Positions 5,565 to 11,941 of a stretch of DNA of 11,941 nt are shown one piece after another. The notes beneath the pieces are model-generated. The model was not told the origin of the DNA and made no database searches. It was given only the letters and a program-made list of their open reading frames with translations. This DNA is from a bacterium (GTDB lineage Bacteria; Bacillota_I; Bacilli_A; RF39; UBA660): positions 1 through 11,941 of the forward strand of contig JAQXIG010000007.1 of the NCBI GenBank assembly GCA_029007685.1. The letters are read 5' to 3'. Within the stretch, counting starts at the first letter, position 1. Each line of letters opens with the position of its first letter. The translations under genes and the position numbers were made by a program.

Positions 5565-7610
5565 ATGAAAAAGATGTTTCGGAATTTATATTTTCAAGTG
5601 TATATGATTTTATTATTTAATCTCTCGATGGTGGAAATCATATTTAAACTCATTGCTGGTTTCGATATTTTTGATGTGGCTATGATCCGTATTTTTCTAG
5701 GATTGAATATGTTAGTATCTATGATTACTTATTTACTTAGTTTAGCGAATAGTTGGGTTAGAAAAATGATTGTTTCTTTATTGGTGTTCTTAGCAGGGCT
5801 TTATGCTTGTTTGCAAGCGGGCTTTTATAATTTTTTAGGAGTTTATATGAGTTTCCAGACATCTAGTCAATTAGAGGCTGTTACTGATTATGTTAAAGAT
5901 TTTTTGAGTAGTTTTAATGGAACTTATTTTTTGACTTTTATTCCGTTAGGATTGGTACTGATATGGATGGTTTTTGGGAGTAAACAATTTCATGAAAGTA
6001 TTCATAAAAGGAAGGCGCTGCTAATATCGATTATTCTTTTCACTATTAGTACAACAGGTTATTCCTTTACGATTTTGAGCGATCATTTCCAAAATAAGTT
6101 TCAACCTATTTCTAATAAAGAGTTATTTTTAACAGTTAATAATCCTAGTTTGGCTATTAACCAATATGGGACAATAGGTTTTTGCTTGTTAGATGTGAAA
6201 GCAATGTTATTTCCAGTTGTAGTAATGGAAACTTCCCAGGTAGAAGAAGAGGAGATGTTTTCTAATCGCGAAGTGGATGATATGGCATGGCAAGTTTTAA
6301 TAGAAACAGAAACCAATGATATTTTGAATGACTTAAATCGATATTTTATTCATAGAAGTATTGCGAAAGCAAATGAGTATACAGGATTATTTGAAGGCAA
6401 AAATTTAATTGTCATTATGATGGAGAGTACTAATGATATTTTTATCAATGAAGAATATTATCCTAATTTTTATAAATTGGTTAGTGAGGGATGGTATTGG
6501 GAAAATAATTATTCTCCTCGTAATTCATGTGCTACCATGAATAATGAATTTAGTGGTATGACTAGTTTATATTCTATCTATAATACTTGTACGGCTTCTA
6601 CTTTTAAGAATAATACTTATTATCAAAGTATTTTTGAGCGTTTTCATAGCAGCGATTATGTAACGTTCTCTGCTCACAATTATACCGAGGCATACTACCC
6701 CAGAAATGACATTCATATGAATATGGGAAGTGGTGAATATTTTGGGGTAGAAAAATTAGGAATTCCTTATTCTGATGAATATAAAGATTGGTCTAATGAT
6801 GATGAATTTTTGGGCAAAGTATTAGAAATTATTGATGAGAAAACAGAAAATAATGAACGTTTTATGACCTGGTTAACAACCGTTTCTGCGCATCAACCCT
6901 ATACACAAGGTTCTAGCCAAGGGGATCAATATTATGATATGACGAATGATACAAATTACCCTAATGATATTAGAAGATATATGTCAAAATTAAAAATATT
7001 AGACAATGGGTTAGGAATTTTACTAGAAGGGTTAGAAGAAAGGGGAATTTTAGATGATACGGTGATTGTGTTATATGGTGATCATTATCCATATGGAATC
7101 TCTACTGATCATTTAAATACCGTGTTAGATTATGACACGGGTAAAGATTTAAATGCAGAAAGAGTGCCTTTTGTTATTTATAATTCCAAAATTGGAAGTA
7201 GGGTATTTAGTGAATATACATCTTATATTAATATTTTGCCAACATTAGCTAATCTATTTGGACTAGATTATGATTCCAGACTTTATTTGGGGAGTGATTT
7301 ACTTAGTAGTGATTATGAATCACTCGTTGTATTTGCAGATGGCTCATGGAAGAATGAAGATGCTTATTATCATGCTAGTAAAGGTTCTATTCAATATTAT
7401 ACCGATCGTAGAATGAGTGATGAAGAAATTAAAAAATTGAATGATTCTATTCAGAATAAAATTGCGATTAGTAATAGTGCAATTAAAAATAATTATTTTG
7501 AATATTTGAATGAAGCTTTGACTAGAATGGAAAAAGACATAGAAAATGAGGATAAAAATATGTGTATAGATAAGGAAACAGAATTATATTTAGAAGAAAA
7601 TAACTCATAA
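5565..7610 (+). CDS. LtaS-like phosphoglycerol transferase (sulfatase fold)
   Basis: This membrane enzyme of the lipoteichoic-acid-synthase/alkaline-phosphatase superfamily is predicted to transfer glycerol phosphate from phosphatidylglycerol to an envelope acceptor outside the cell. The 681-aa protein has five TM helices (about 11-30, 39-61, 66-90, 121-138, 150-170), a linker, and an extracellular sulfatase domain at about 279-600. Metal and catalytic residues seen: Glu287 (IMMES), nucleophile candidate Thr324 (NSCATMNNEFSG), His371, Arg380, His443 (TVSAHQPY) and Asp506-His507 (LYGDHYPYG). These match the LtaS site by order and local motif. A tail of about 80 residues, rich in Glu, Asp and Asn, follows the fold. 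The start has only a weak TTAGG at 5549-5553. No clear terminator follows. True LTA polymerase, primase or other phosphoglycerol transferase cannot be told apart here. Confidence 0.9.
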   Translation: MKKMFRNLYFQVYMILLFNLSMVEIIFKLIAGFDIFDVAMIRIFLGLNMLVSMITYLLSLANSWVRKMIVSLLVFLAGLYACLQAGFYNFLGVYMSFQTSSQLEAVTDYVKDFLSSFNGTYFLTFIPLGLVLIWMVFGSKQFHESIHKRKALLISIILFTISTTGYSFTILSDHFQNKFQPISNKELFLTVNNPSLAINQYGTIGFCLLDVKAMLFPVVVMETSQVEEEEMFSNREVDDMAWQVLIETETNDILNDLNRYFIHRSIAKANEYTGLFEGKNLIVIMMESTNDIFINEEYYPNFYKLVSEGWYWENNYSPRNSCATMNNEFSGMTSLYSIYNTCTASTFKNNTYYQSIFERFHSSDYVTFSAHNYTEAYYPRNDIHMNMGSGEYFGVEKLGIPYSDEYKDWSNDDEFLGKVLEIIDEKTENNERFMTWLTTVSAHQPYTQGSSQGDQYYDMTNDTNYPNDIRRYMSKLKILDNGLGILLEGLEERGILDDTVIVLYGDHYPYGISTDHLNTVLDYDTGKDLNAERVPFVIYNSKIGSRVFSEYTSYINILPTLANLFGLDYDSRLYLGSDLLSSDYESLVVFADGSWKNEDAYYHASKGSIQYYTDRRMSDEEIKKLNDSIQNKIAISNSAIKNNYFEYLNEALTRMEKDIENEDKNMCIDKETELYLEENNS

Positions 7611-7930
7611 TTTTGTTGGTTTTTAGTTTATCCTCAAGTTCTTAGGGGAGATAGATAGACATAATCAATTTAACATTTTGTGTATATATGTATTTGATTA
7701 ATCTTGTGGTAGTTTATAGAGAATGTATTGGAAAATAGCATAAAGCAATCAGATACCAGGTGTGTAAGAGTTAAGAAAATGAATGTTTTTATAGGAATAG
7801 ACTTCTAATATTATATGTCTGTTTTTGAATAATCATGTTAGAAGGAAGTCTAAGAGAAAATGGAATCAGTCATGATTACTTATGTAGTAAAATGTTTAGC
7901 GTTTTCTTTATCAAAAAAAATGTAAGGCAG
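7611..7930. other. Intergenic region without a supported gene
   Basis: Between the LtaS-like gene and the marR promoter I see no supported gene. Only very short frames occur, the longest being 43 codons from ATG 7835 to 7966. That frame lacks a ribosome binding site and runs through the downstream promoter. The region holds several inverted repeats (see 7798-7878) and no T-run terminator of usual strength. Confidence 0.6.
7798..7878. repeat. Two interleaved perfect 8-bp inverted repeats
   Basis: TAGACTTC (7798-7805) is the reverse complement of GAAGTCTA (7845-7852). TAATCATG (7830-7837) is the reverse complement of CATGATTA (7871-7878). The pairs interleave, so in RNA they would form either a pseudoknot or alternative hairpins. 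A third, imperfect palindrome (7799-7820, AGAC...GTCT) followed by TTTTT shares the first arm and might act as a weak terminator. In AT-rich DNA some of this is expected by chance. Confidence 0.3.
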
Positions 7931-7959
7931 TTGACATTTTTTGGGAATAGGCATATTAT
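7931..7959 (+). promoter_or_regulatory. Near-consensus sigma-A promoter of the marR-ABC operon
   Basis: The perfect -35 TTGACA (7931-7936) and the -10 TATTAT (7954-7959) are separated by exactly 17 bases. Transcription should begin near 7966, about 28 bases before the marR start. This is the strongest promoter in the window and would be highly active unless repressed, in keeping with control by the MarR protein it drives. Confidence 0.85.
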
Positions 7960-7978
7960 GGAATAGGAACTCAAAAAA
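7937..7978. promoter_or_regulatory. Candidate MarR operator repeats around the -10
   Basis: A direct repeat GGAATAGG occurs at 7944-7951 and 7960-7967, a 16-base period flanking the -10 element. Around it, TTTTTTG (7937-7943) and CAAAAAA (7972-7978) form a 7-base inverted repeat, and CATATTATG (7952-7960) is itself palindromic. A regulator bound here would block RNA polymerase. Which of these elements, if any, is the operator is inference. Confidence 0.35.
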
Positions 7979-7993
7979 GTAGGGGATAGTCAT

Positions 7994-8473
7994 ATGAGAG
8001 AAGATCGATTATTGTTTAAAGTAAAAATGTTAGAAAAACTGATTTTTCGTACCTTTATTCATAATTCGGATTTGGAAATAGAGGAAAAAGTAGTGATTCC
8101 AACCCCAACACAAATGCAAATTATAGAGTACATTTTGGATAAAAGTCCAAATGAAGTATATCAACGTGATTTAGAGAATATTTTAAATTTAAGAAGAGCT
8201 ACTGTTTCTGGGGTGTTGCAGACCATGGAGAAAAATGGTCTTATCGAGCGGATCACAACCAGTAGCGACGCCCGTGTCAAAAAGATTATTTTAAAGACTA
8301 AAGCGCAGAGACTATTTTTAGAAAAAGAAAAAAAGATGGAAATGATTGAAGAGATGATTATTCAGGGAATTCCACCAGAAGAATTGGAAATTTTTTCTAA
8401 CGTTTTAGATAAAATGAAGTCTAATATCAAAAAAGAAAGTGAGAAGATTGCTAAAAGGAGGGAGCGAATATGA
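7994..8473 (+). CDS. MarR-family transcriptional regulator
   Basis: The 159-aa winged-helix regulator is probably an autorepressor of the exporter operon it heads. MarR proteins are dimers that leave DNA when they bind a small ligand. N-terminal helix about 5-25 and C-terminal helices about 105-155 form the dimer part. The winged helix-turn-helix spans about 37-104, with the recognition helix near LRRATVSGVLQTMEKNG (66-82) and the wing containing the usual Asp-x-Arg (SSDARVKK, Asp92 and Arg94). The start follows AGGGGAT (7981-7987) at 7 bases. The stop overlaps the start of the ABC gene (ATGA), so translation is likely coupled. No Cys is present, so thiol-based sensing as in OhrR is unlikely. 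The ligand is unknown. Confidence 0.93.
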   Translation: MREDRLLFKVKMLEKLIFRTFIHNSDLEIEEKVVIPTPTQMQIIEYILDKSPNEVYQRDLENILNLRRATVSGVLQTMEKNGLIERITTSSDARVKKIILKTKAQRLFLEKEKKMEMIEEMIIQGIPPEELEIFSNVLDKMKSNIKKESEKIAKRRERI

Positions 8474-10227
8474 GAAAATTAATCAGAGATTTTAGTAAAA
8501 GAGATCTGTGTTTTATTGTTATTAGTTTTTTATTAATTGTTGGGCAAGTATGGTTAGAATTGAAAATGCCTGATTATATGAGTAGAATTACTACGTTGGT
8601 ACAAACGGAAGGAAGTAGTATAGGCGATGTTGTAGAACAAGGTGTCTATATGTTGGCCTGTGCTTTAGGAAGTTTAGCTTCTGCGGTTATTGTAGGATAT
8701 TTTACTAGTCATATTAGTTCTAGATTTTCATTAAATTTAAGAAGAAAAATCTTTGAAAAAGTTGAGGCTTTTGGAACCGAAGAGATTAAGAAGTTTTCTA
8801 CTAGTAGCTTAATTACTAGAACAACCAATGATGTTACACAAATAGAAATGTTTTTAGCAATGGGGTTACAGTTATTGATCAAGGCTCCAATCATGGCTAT
8901 TTGGGCAGTGATGAAAATTTTAGATAAGTCAACTGAATGGAGTATTTTAACAGGGATTGGTGTTTTGGTATTACTAGTGACTATTAGTATTTTAATGCTT
9001 GTTGTATTCCCGAGATTTTCTAAAGTTCAAAAACTAATTGATAAAGTAAATGGTGTGATTCGAGAAAATCTGTCTGGTATTCGTGTGATTAGAGCTTTTA
9101 ATGCTGAGGGATATCAAAAAAAACGTTTTGAAGAAGTGAATCATAATTTAACAAGTATGCAGTTATTTAATCAAAGATGTTTTGCGGTGATGATGCCAAT
9201 TATGAATATCGTTATGAATGGGTTAACATTAGGGATTTATTTTATGGGAGCTCTTTTAATTGAAGAAGCAATGATGGGAAATAAATTGACTATTTTTAGT
9301 AATATGGTAGTATTTTCTAGTTATGGAATGCAAGTTATTATGTCATTTTTAATGCTAGCCATGATTTTTATGATATTGCCTAGAGCTAGTGTTTCTGCTA
9401 AGCGTATTAACGAAGTTTTAGATGAAAAGATCACGATTTGTGATGGGAAGTTTGTGGGAAAGACGAAAGAAGTTGGTACGGTAGAATTTAAAAATGTATC
9501 TTTTAAGTATCCGGATGCCGATGAGTATTTATTACGTGATATTTCCTTTAAAGTGAACCAAGGGGAGACGATCGCATTTATTGGATCGACAGGATCTGGT
9601 AAGTCGACCTTAATTAATTTAATCCCAAGATTTTATGATGCGACAGACGGAGAGGTATTGGTAGATGGCATTAATGTAAAAGAGTATACACAGGAAGCAC
9701 TTCATAATAAAATGGGCTATGTACCACAAAAGGCAGTGATGTTTACAGGTACAGTAACTTCTAATGTTACTTATGGTGATAATGGGGAAGAAATTACCGA
9801 AGAACAAGTCAAAAAAGCGATTAAAGTAGCACAAGGAAAAGAATTTGTCGAAAAGATGGAGCATGATTATCATAGTCATATTGCTAGAGGTGGTACAAAT
9901 ATTTCTGGTGGACAAAAGCAAAGATTAGCGATTGCACGCGCGATTGCTAGAAATCCTGAAATTTATATTTTTGATGATTCTTTCTCAGCTCTTGACTATA
10001 AGACAGATGCAACATTACGAAAGGAATTAAAAAAATATACTAAAAATGCAACTAGTATGATTGTGGCACAAAGAATAGGAACGATTATTCATGCCGATAA
10101 GATTTTGGTTTTAGACAAAGGAGAATGTGTTGGGATGGGTACTCATAGAGAATTATTAAAAAGTTGTGAAGTATATCAAGAAATTGCTTTCTCACAATTG
10201 TCAAAGGAGGAGTTAGAAAATGCCTAG
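8470..10227 (+). CDS. Heterodimeric ABC exporter, degenerate-site subunit
   Basis: This is one half of an ATP-driven exporter, with a six-TM domain (about 1-310) fused to a nucleotide-binding domain (about 335-585). NBD motifs: A-loop Tyr347, Walker A GSTGSGKST (372-380), Q-loop Gln420 (VPQKAVMF), signature ISGGQ (478-482), Walker B IYIFDD with Asp502, D-loop SALD, and switch region IVAQR. The catalytic Glu is replaced by Asp503 and the switch His by Gln534. These are the changes of the TM287/BmrC/LmrC-type subunit, whose own ATP site hydrolyses poorly. The intact signature would complete the active site of the partner. AGGAGGGAG (8456-8464) precedes the start. The gene overlaps marR by 4 bases and the partner gene by 8. 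Drug or toxic-compound export is inferred from family and regulator; the substrate is unknown. Confidence 0.95.
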   Translation: MRKLIRDFSKRDLCFIVISFLLIVGQVWLELKMPDYMSRITTLVQTEGSSIGDVVEQGVYMLACALGSLASAVIVGYFTSHISSRFSLNLRRKIFEKVEAFGTEEIKKFSTSSLITRTTNDVTQIEMFLAMGLQLLIKAPIMAIWAVMKILDKSTEWSILTGIGVLVLLVTISILMLVVFPRFSKVQKLIDKVNGVIRENLSGIRVIRAFNAEGYQKKRFEEVNHNLTSMQLFNQRCFAVMMPIMNIVMNGLTLGIYFMGALLIEEAMMGNKLTIFSNMVVFSSYGMQVIMSFLMLAMIFMILPRASVSAKRINEVLDEKITICDGKFVGKTKEVGTVEFKNVSFKYPDADEYLLRDISFKVNQGETIAFIGSTGSGKSTLINLIPRFYDATDGEVLVDGINVKEYTQEALHNKMGYVPQKAVMFTGTVTSNVTYGDNGEEITEEQVKKAIKVAQGKEFVEKMEHDYHSHIARGGTNISGGQKQRLAIARAIARNPEIYIFDDSFSALDYKTDATLRKELKKYTKNATSMIVAQRIGTIIHADKILVLDKGECVGMGTHRELLKSCEVYQEIAFSQLSKEELENA

Positions 10228-11941
10228 ATCGGGACCGGGTGGACCTCACGGAGTACATGAGAAAAGTAAAGATTTTTTTGGTTCGATGAAACGGTTAGTA
10301 AGCAATTTAAAACCATGGAAAATGATTATGAATTTTGCTTTAGTTTTGGCTATGGCCAGTGCCATTCTTTCTTTAATCGCTCCGAATCAATTATCGAATT
10401 TTACGGATGTTATTACCGATGGTTTAGCGCCTAATGTAGAAAAATTAAAGGAAATTACTACTACTATCTCTGCTAGTTTTTCAGAAGAAAAGATTCCTGT
10501 TATTTTTCAAAATTCTGACATTAGTAGTGAAGATAAGATTCGTTTAGAAGAAACATTAGAACAGCTTGCTACTTTGACTGAGGAAGAAGAAATTTATCAG
10601 CAAATGATGTTATTGCCAGACAGTGTTCTTTTAGAAATACTAGAAGAATTTACTATAGATGGAAAGACAATTAGTAAGCAGGAGCAATTAGAATATATTC
10701 ATTTGATGATGACTATGGATACGAATAATGAAACAGCAATGTTAACACAATTGGAGCACTTACCAACTTCTATTTATGAGTTAGTGAAACCTAAAATTGA
10801 TATGAATTTGGTTTATCAGTATGCTTTCTTTTTGGCGACTTTATATGTAATTAGTGCTATCTTTAGTTATATTCAGAATTTTTCGATGTCTACGATTTCT
10901 AATCAGTTTGCGAAGAAATTGAGAAGTCGAATTAGTATTAAAATTAATCAGTTACCGTTAAAATATTTTGATACTCATGAGACGGGTGATATTTTATCGA
11001 GAGTTACTAATGATGTGGATACGATTGCTCAAAATTTAAATCAAAGTTTGGGAAGTTTGGTTAATAGTATTACCTTGTTTATAGGTTCAGTTATTATGAT
11101 GTTTGTTACCAATTGGGTGATGGCTATTACGGCGATTTTATCTAGTCTAATTGGATTTGCTTTCATGTTTATGATTTTGGGTAAGTCACAAAAGTATTTT
11201 AGTCAAAAGCAAGAAGAGCTTGGGAAATTGAATGGTTATATTGAGGAAATATATTCTGGTCATAATGTAGTAAAGGCTTATAATGGTGGAAAAGAAGCCA
11301 TTGAGGAGTTTGGACAGTTGAACCAAAAGTTGTATGAGTGTAATCGAAAGAGTCAATTTTTATCAGGACTCATGCATCCAATTATGAATTTTATTGGTAA
11401 CTTTGGATATGTAGCTGTGTGTATTGTGGGAGCGCTACTGGTTGAGAATCATCACATTTCTTTTGGGATGATTGTAGCATTTACTATTTACATTCGATTG
11501 TTTACCAATCCTCTTACGCAAATTGCACAAGCTATGACTTCACTTCAATCGACTGCAGCCGCGAGTGAACGAGTATTTGAATTTTTAGATGAAGAAGAGA
11601 TGTCAGATCAAAACCAGATTACTAAATATTTAGATAAAGCGAGAGTGAAAGGAGCAATTGAATTTCAGCATGTTAAGTTTGGTTATGATGAATCACGAAC
11701 TATCATAAATGACTTTAGTGTGAAAGTAGCGCCTGGCCAAAAAATAGCGATTGTTGGACCAACCGGAGCTGGAAAAACGACGATAGTTAATTTATTGATG
11801 AAGTTTTATGAAATTCATGATGGAGATATATTCATTGATGGTGTTTCTACGAAAGAATTATCACGTGAAAATATTCATGAACTCTTTTGTATGGTGTTAA
11901 AGGATACTTGGTTATTTGAGGGGAGTATTTTAGATAATCTT
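10220..11941 (+). CDS. Heterodimeric ABC exporter, second subunit, 3'-truncated by window edge
   Basis: This is the partner half-transporter; 574 codons are visible with no stop, cut just after the Q-loop. AAAGGAGGAG (10204-10213) precedes ATG 10220, which overlaps the previous gene by 8 bases. The Gly/Pro-rich start (MPRSGPGGPHG) is typical of this subunit type. TM1 is at about 35-55. A hydrophilic, Glu-rich insertion of about 135 residues (57-193) precedes TM2 (about 198-218), matching the extracellular domain of BmrD-type subunits. The remaining TM helices lie at about 283-320 and 385-430. The NBD begins near 479, with A-loop Tyr489 and Walker A GPTGAGKTT (513-521, Lys519). The Q-loop reads MVLKDTWLFEG, with Lys561 where Gln is normal. 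Signature, Walker B and switch His lie beyond the edge, so the consensus catalytic site cannot be checked. Confidence 0.95.
   Translation, partial: MPRSGPGGPHGVHEKSKDFFGSMKRLVSNLKPWKMIMNFALVLAMASAILSLIAPNQLSNFTDVITDGLAPNVEKLKEITTTISASFSEEKIPVIFQNSDISSEDKIRLEETLEQLATLTEEEEIYQQMMLLPDSVLLEILEEFTIDGKTISKQEQLEYIHLMMTMDTNNETAMLTQLEHLPTSIYELVKPKIDMNLVYQYAFFLATLYVISAIFSYIQNFSMSTISNQFAKKLRSRISIKINQLPLKYFDTHETGDILSRVTNDVDTIAQNLNQSLGSLVNSITLFIGSVIMMFVTNWVMAITAILSSLIGFAFMFMILGKSQKYFSQKQEELGKLNGYIEEIYSGHNVVKAYNGGKEAIEEFGQLNQKLYECNRKSQFLSGLMHPIMNFIGNFGYVAVCIVGALLVENHHISFGMIVAFTIYIRLFTNPLTQIAQAMTSLQSTAAASERVFEFLDEEEMSDQNQITKYLDKARVKGAIEFQHVKFGYDESRTIINDFSVKVAPGQKIAIVGPTGAGKTTIVNLLMKFYEIHDGDIFIDGVSTKELSRENIHELFCMVLKDTWLFEGSILDNL

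Noticed and set aside
7293..7326. Perfect inverted repeat GAGTGATT/AATCACTC
   Set aside because: It lies within the LtaS-like coding sequence, has no T-run, and fits repeated SD/SLV codons. No regulatory meaning can be supported.
7632..7652. Hairpin TCCTC/GGGGA after the LtaS-like gene
   Set aside because: Five pairs with a 9-base loop and no T-run after it, so not a credible intrinsic terminator.
7835..7966. 43-codon ORF upstream of the marR-type gene
   Set aside because: It has no ribosome binding site, runs straight through the strong marR promoter, and its start lies inside an inverted repeat. Most likely chance.
9619..9921. 100-codon minus-strand ORF
   Set aside because: It lies wholly inside the ABC nucleotide-binding domain, whose motifs are unmistakable in the plus strand. 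It is an antisense shadow, as are the minus-strand frames at 1877-2101, 3925-4122, 6101-6316 and 8709-8894.
1..11941. CRISPR array, tRNA, rRNA, transposase, toxin-antitoxin or phage defence system
   Set aside because: I looked on both strands for regular spaced repeats, cloverleaf-like sequences and characteristic protein motifs and found none that I could support.

Overview
The window is AT-rich (roughly 30% G+C by eye) and reads as the chromosome of a low-GC, Gram-positive-type bacterium (Bacillota or a related Bacilli/Mycoplasmatota gut lineage). Shine-Dalgarno sites are strong (AGGAGG type) and short hairpin plus T-run terminators are common. Tryptophan is TGG and TGA acts as a stop (marR-type gene), so the standard bacterial code fits and the TGA=Trp mycoplasma code does not. 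The lipoteichoic-acid-synthase-like enzyme suggests a monoderm envelope. I cannot name the species.

Layout. The left edge (2-1060) is the 3' part of a membrane sensor histidine kinase. A terminator follows, then a membrane-anchored extracytoplasmic protein of about 420 aa (1133-2395) of unknown function. Next comes a three-LysM-domain protein without a signal peptide (2440-2904). It meets, tail to tail and with a 4-base overlap, a UV-damage endonuclease uvsE on the minus strand (2901-3854). uvsE and a small single-pass membrane protein (3980-4417) are divergently transcribed from promoters whose -35 elements overlap. The stretch 4437-5564 is gene-poor: a doubtful 59-62 codon ORF (about 4546-4725), a two-TM membrane protein of unknown function (4854-5312) and spacer. 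At 5565-7610 lies a five-TM LtaS-like phosphoglycerol transferase.

After a 383-base spacer containing a near-consensus sigma-A promoter, the right end is one operon. It holds a MarR-family regulator (7994-8473), an ABC exporter half (8470-10227) and a second ABC half (10220 to the edge, truncated). The genes overlap by 4 and 8 bases and each has a strong ribosome binding site. The first half carries the degenerate-site changes (Asp for the catalytic Glu, Gln for the switch His). The second carries a long extracytoplasmic insertion between TM1 and TM2. Together these are the hallmarks of heterodimeric multidrug exporters of the TM287/288, BmrCD and LmrCD type. The inferred logic is a ligand-responsive repressor controlling its own export pump.

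I see no CRISPR array, tRNA, rRNA, insertion sequence or prophage gene, and no convincing undescribed multi-gene system. The points most worth following are the Lys at the Q-loop position of the second ABC subunit, a terminator-like hairpin for the LysM gene buried in antisense uvsE coding sequence, the signal-less LysM protein, and the repeats around the marR promoter.
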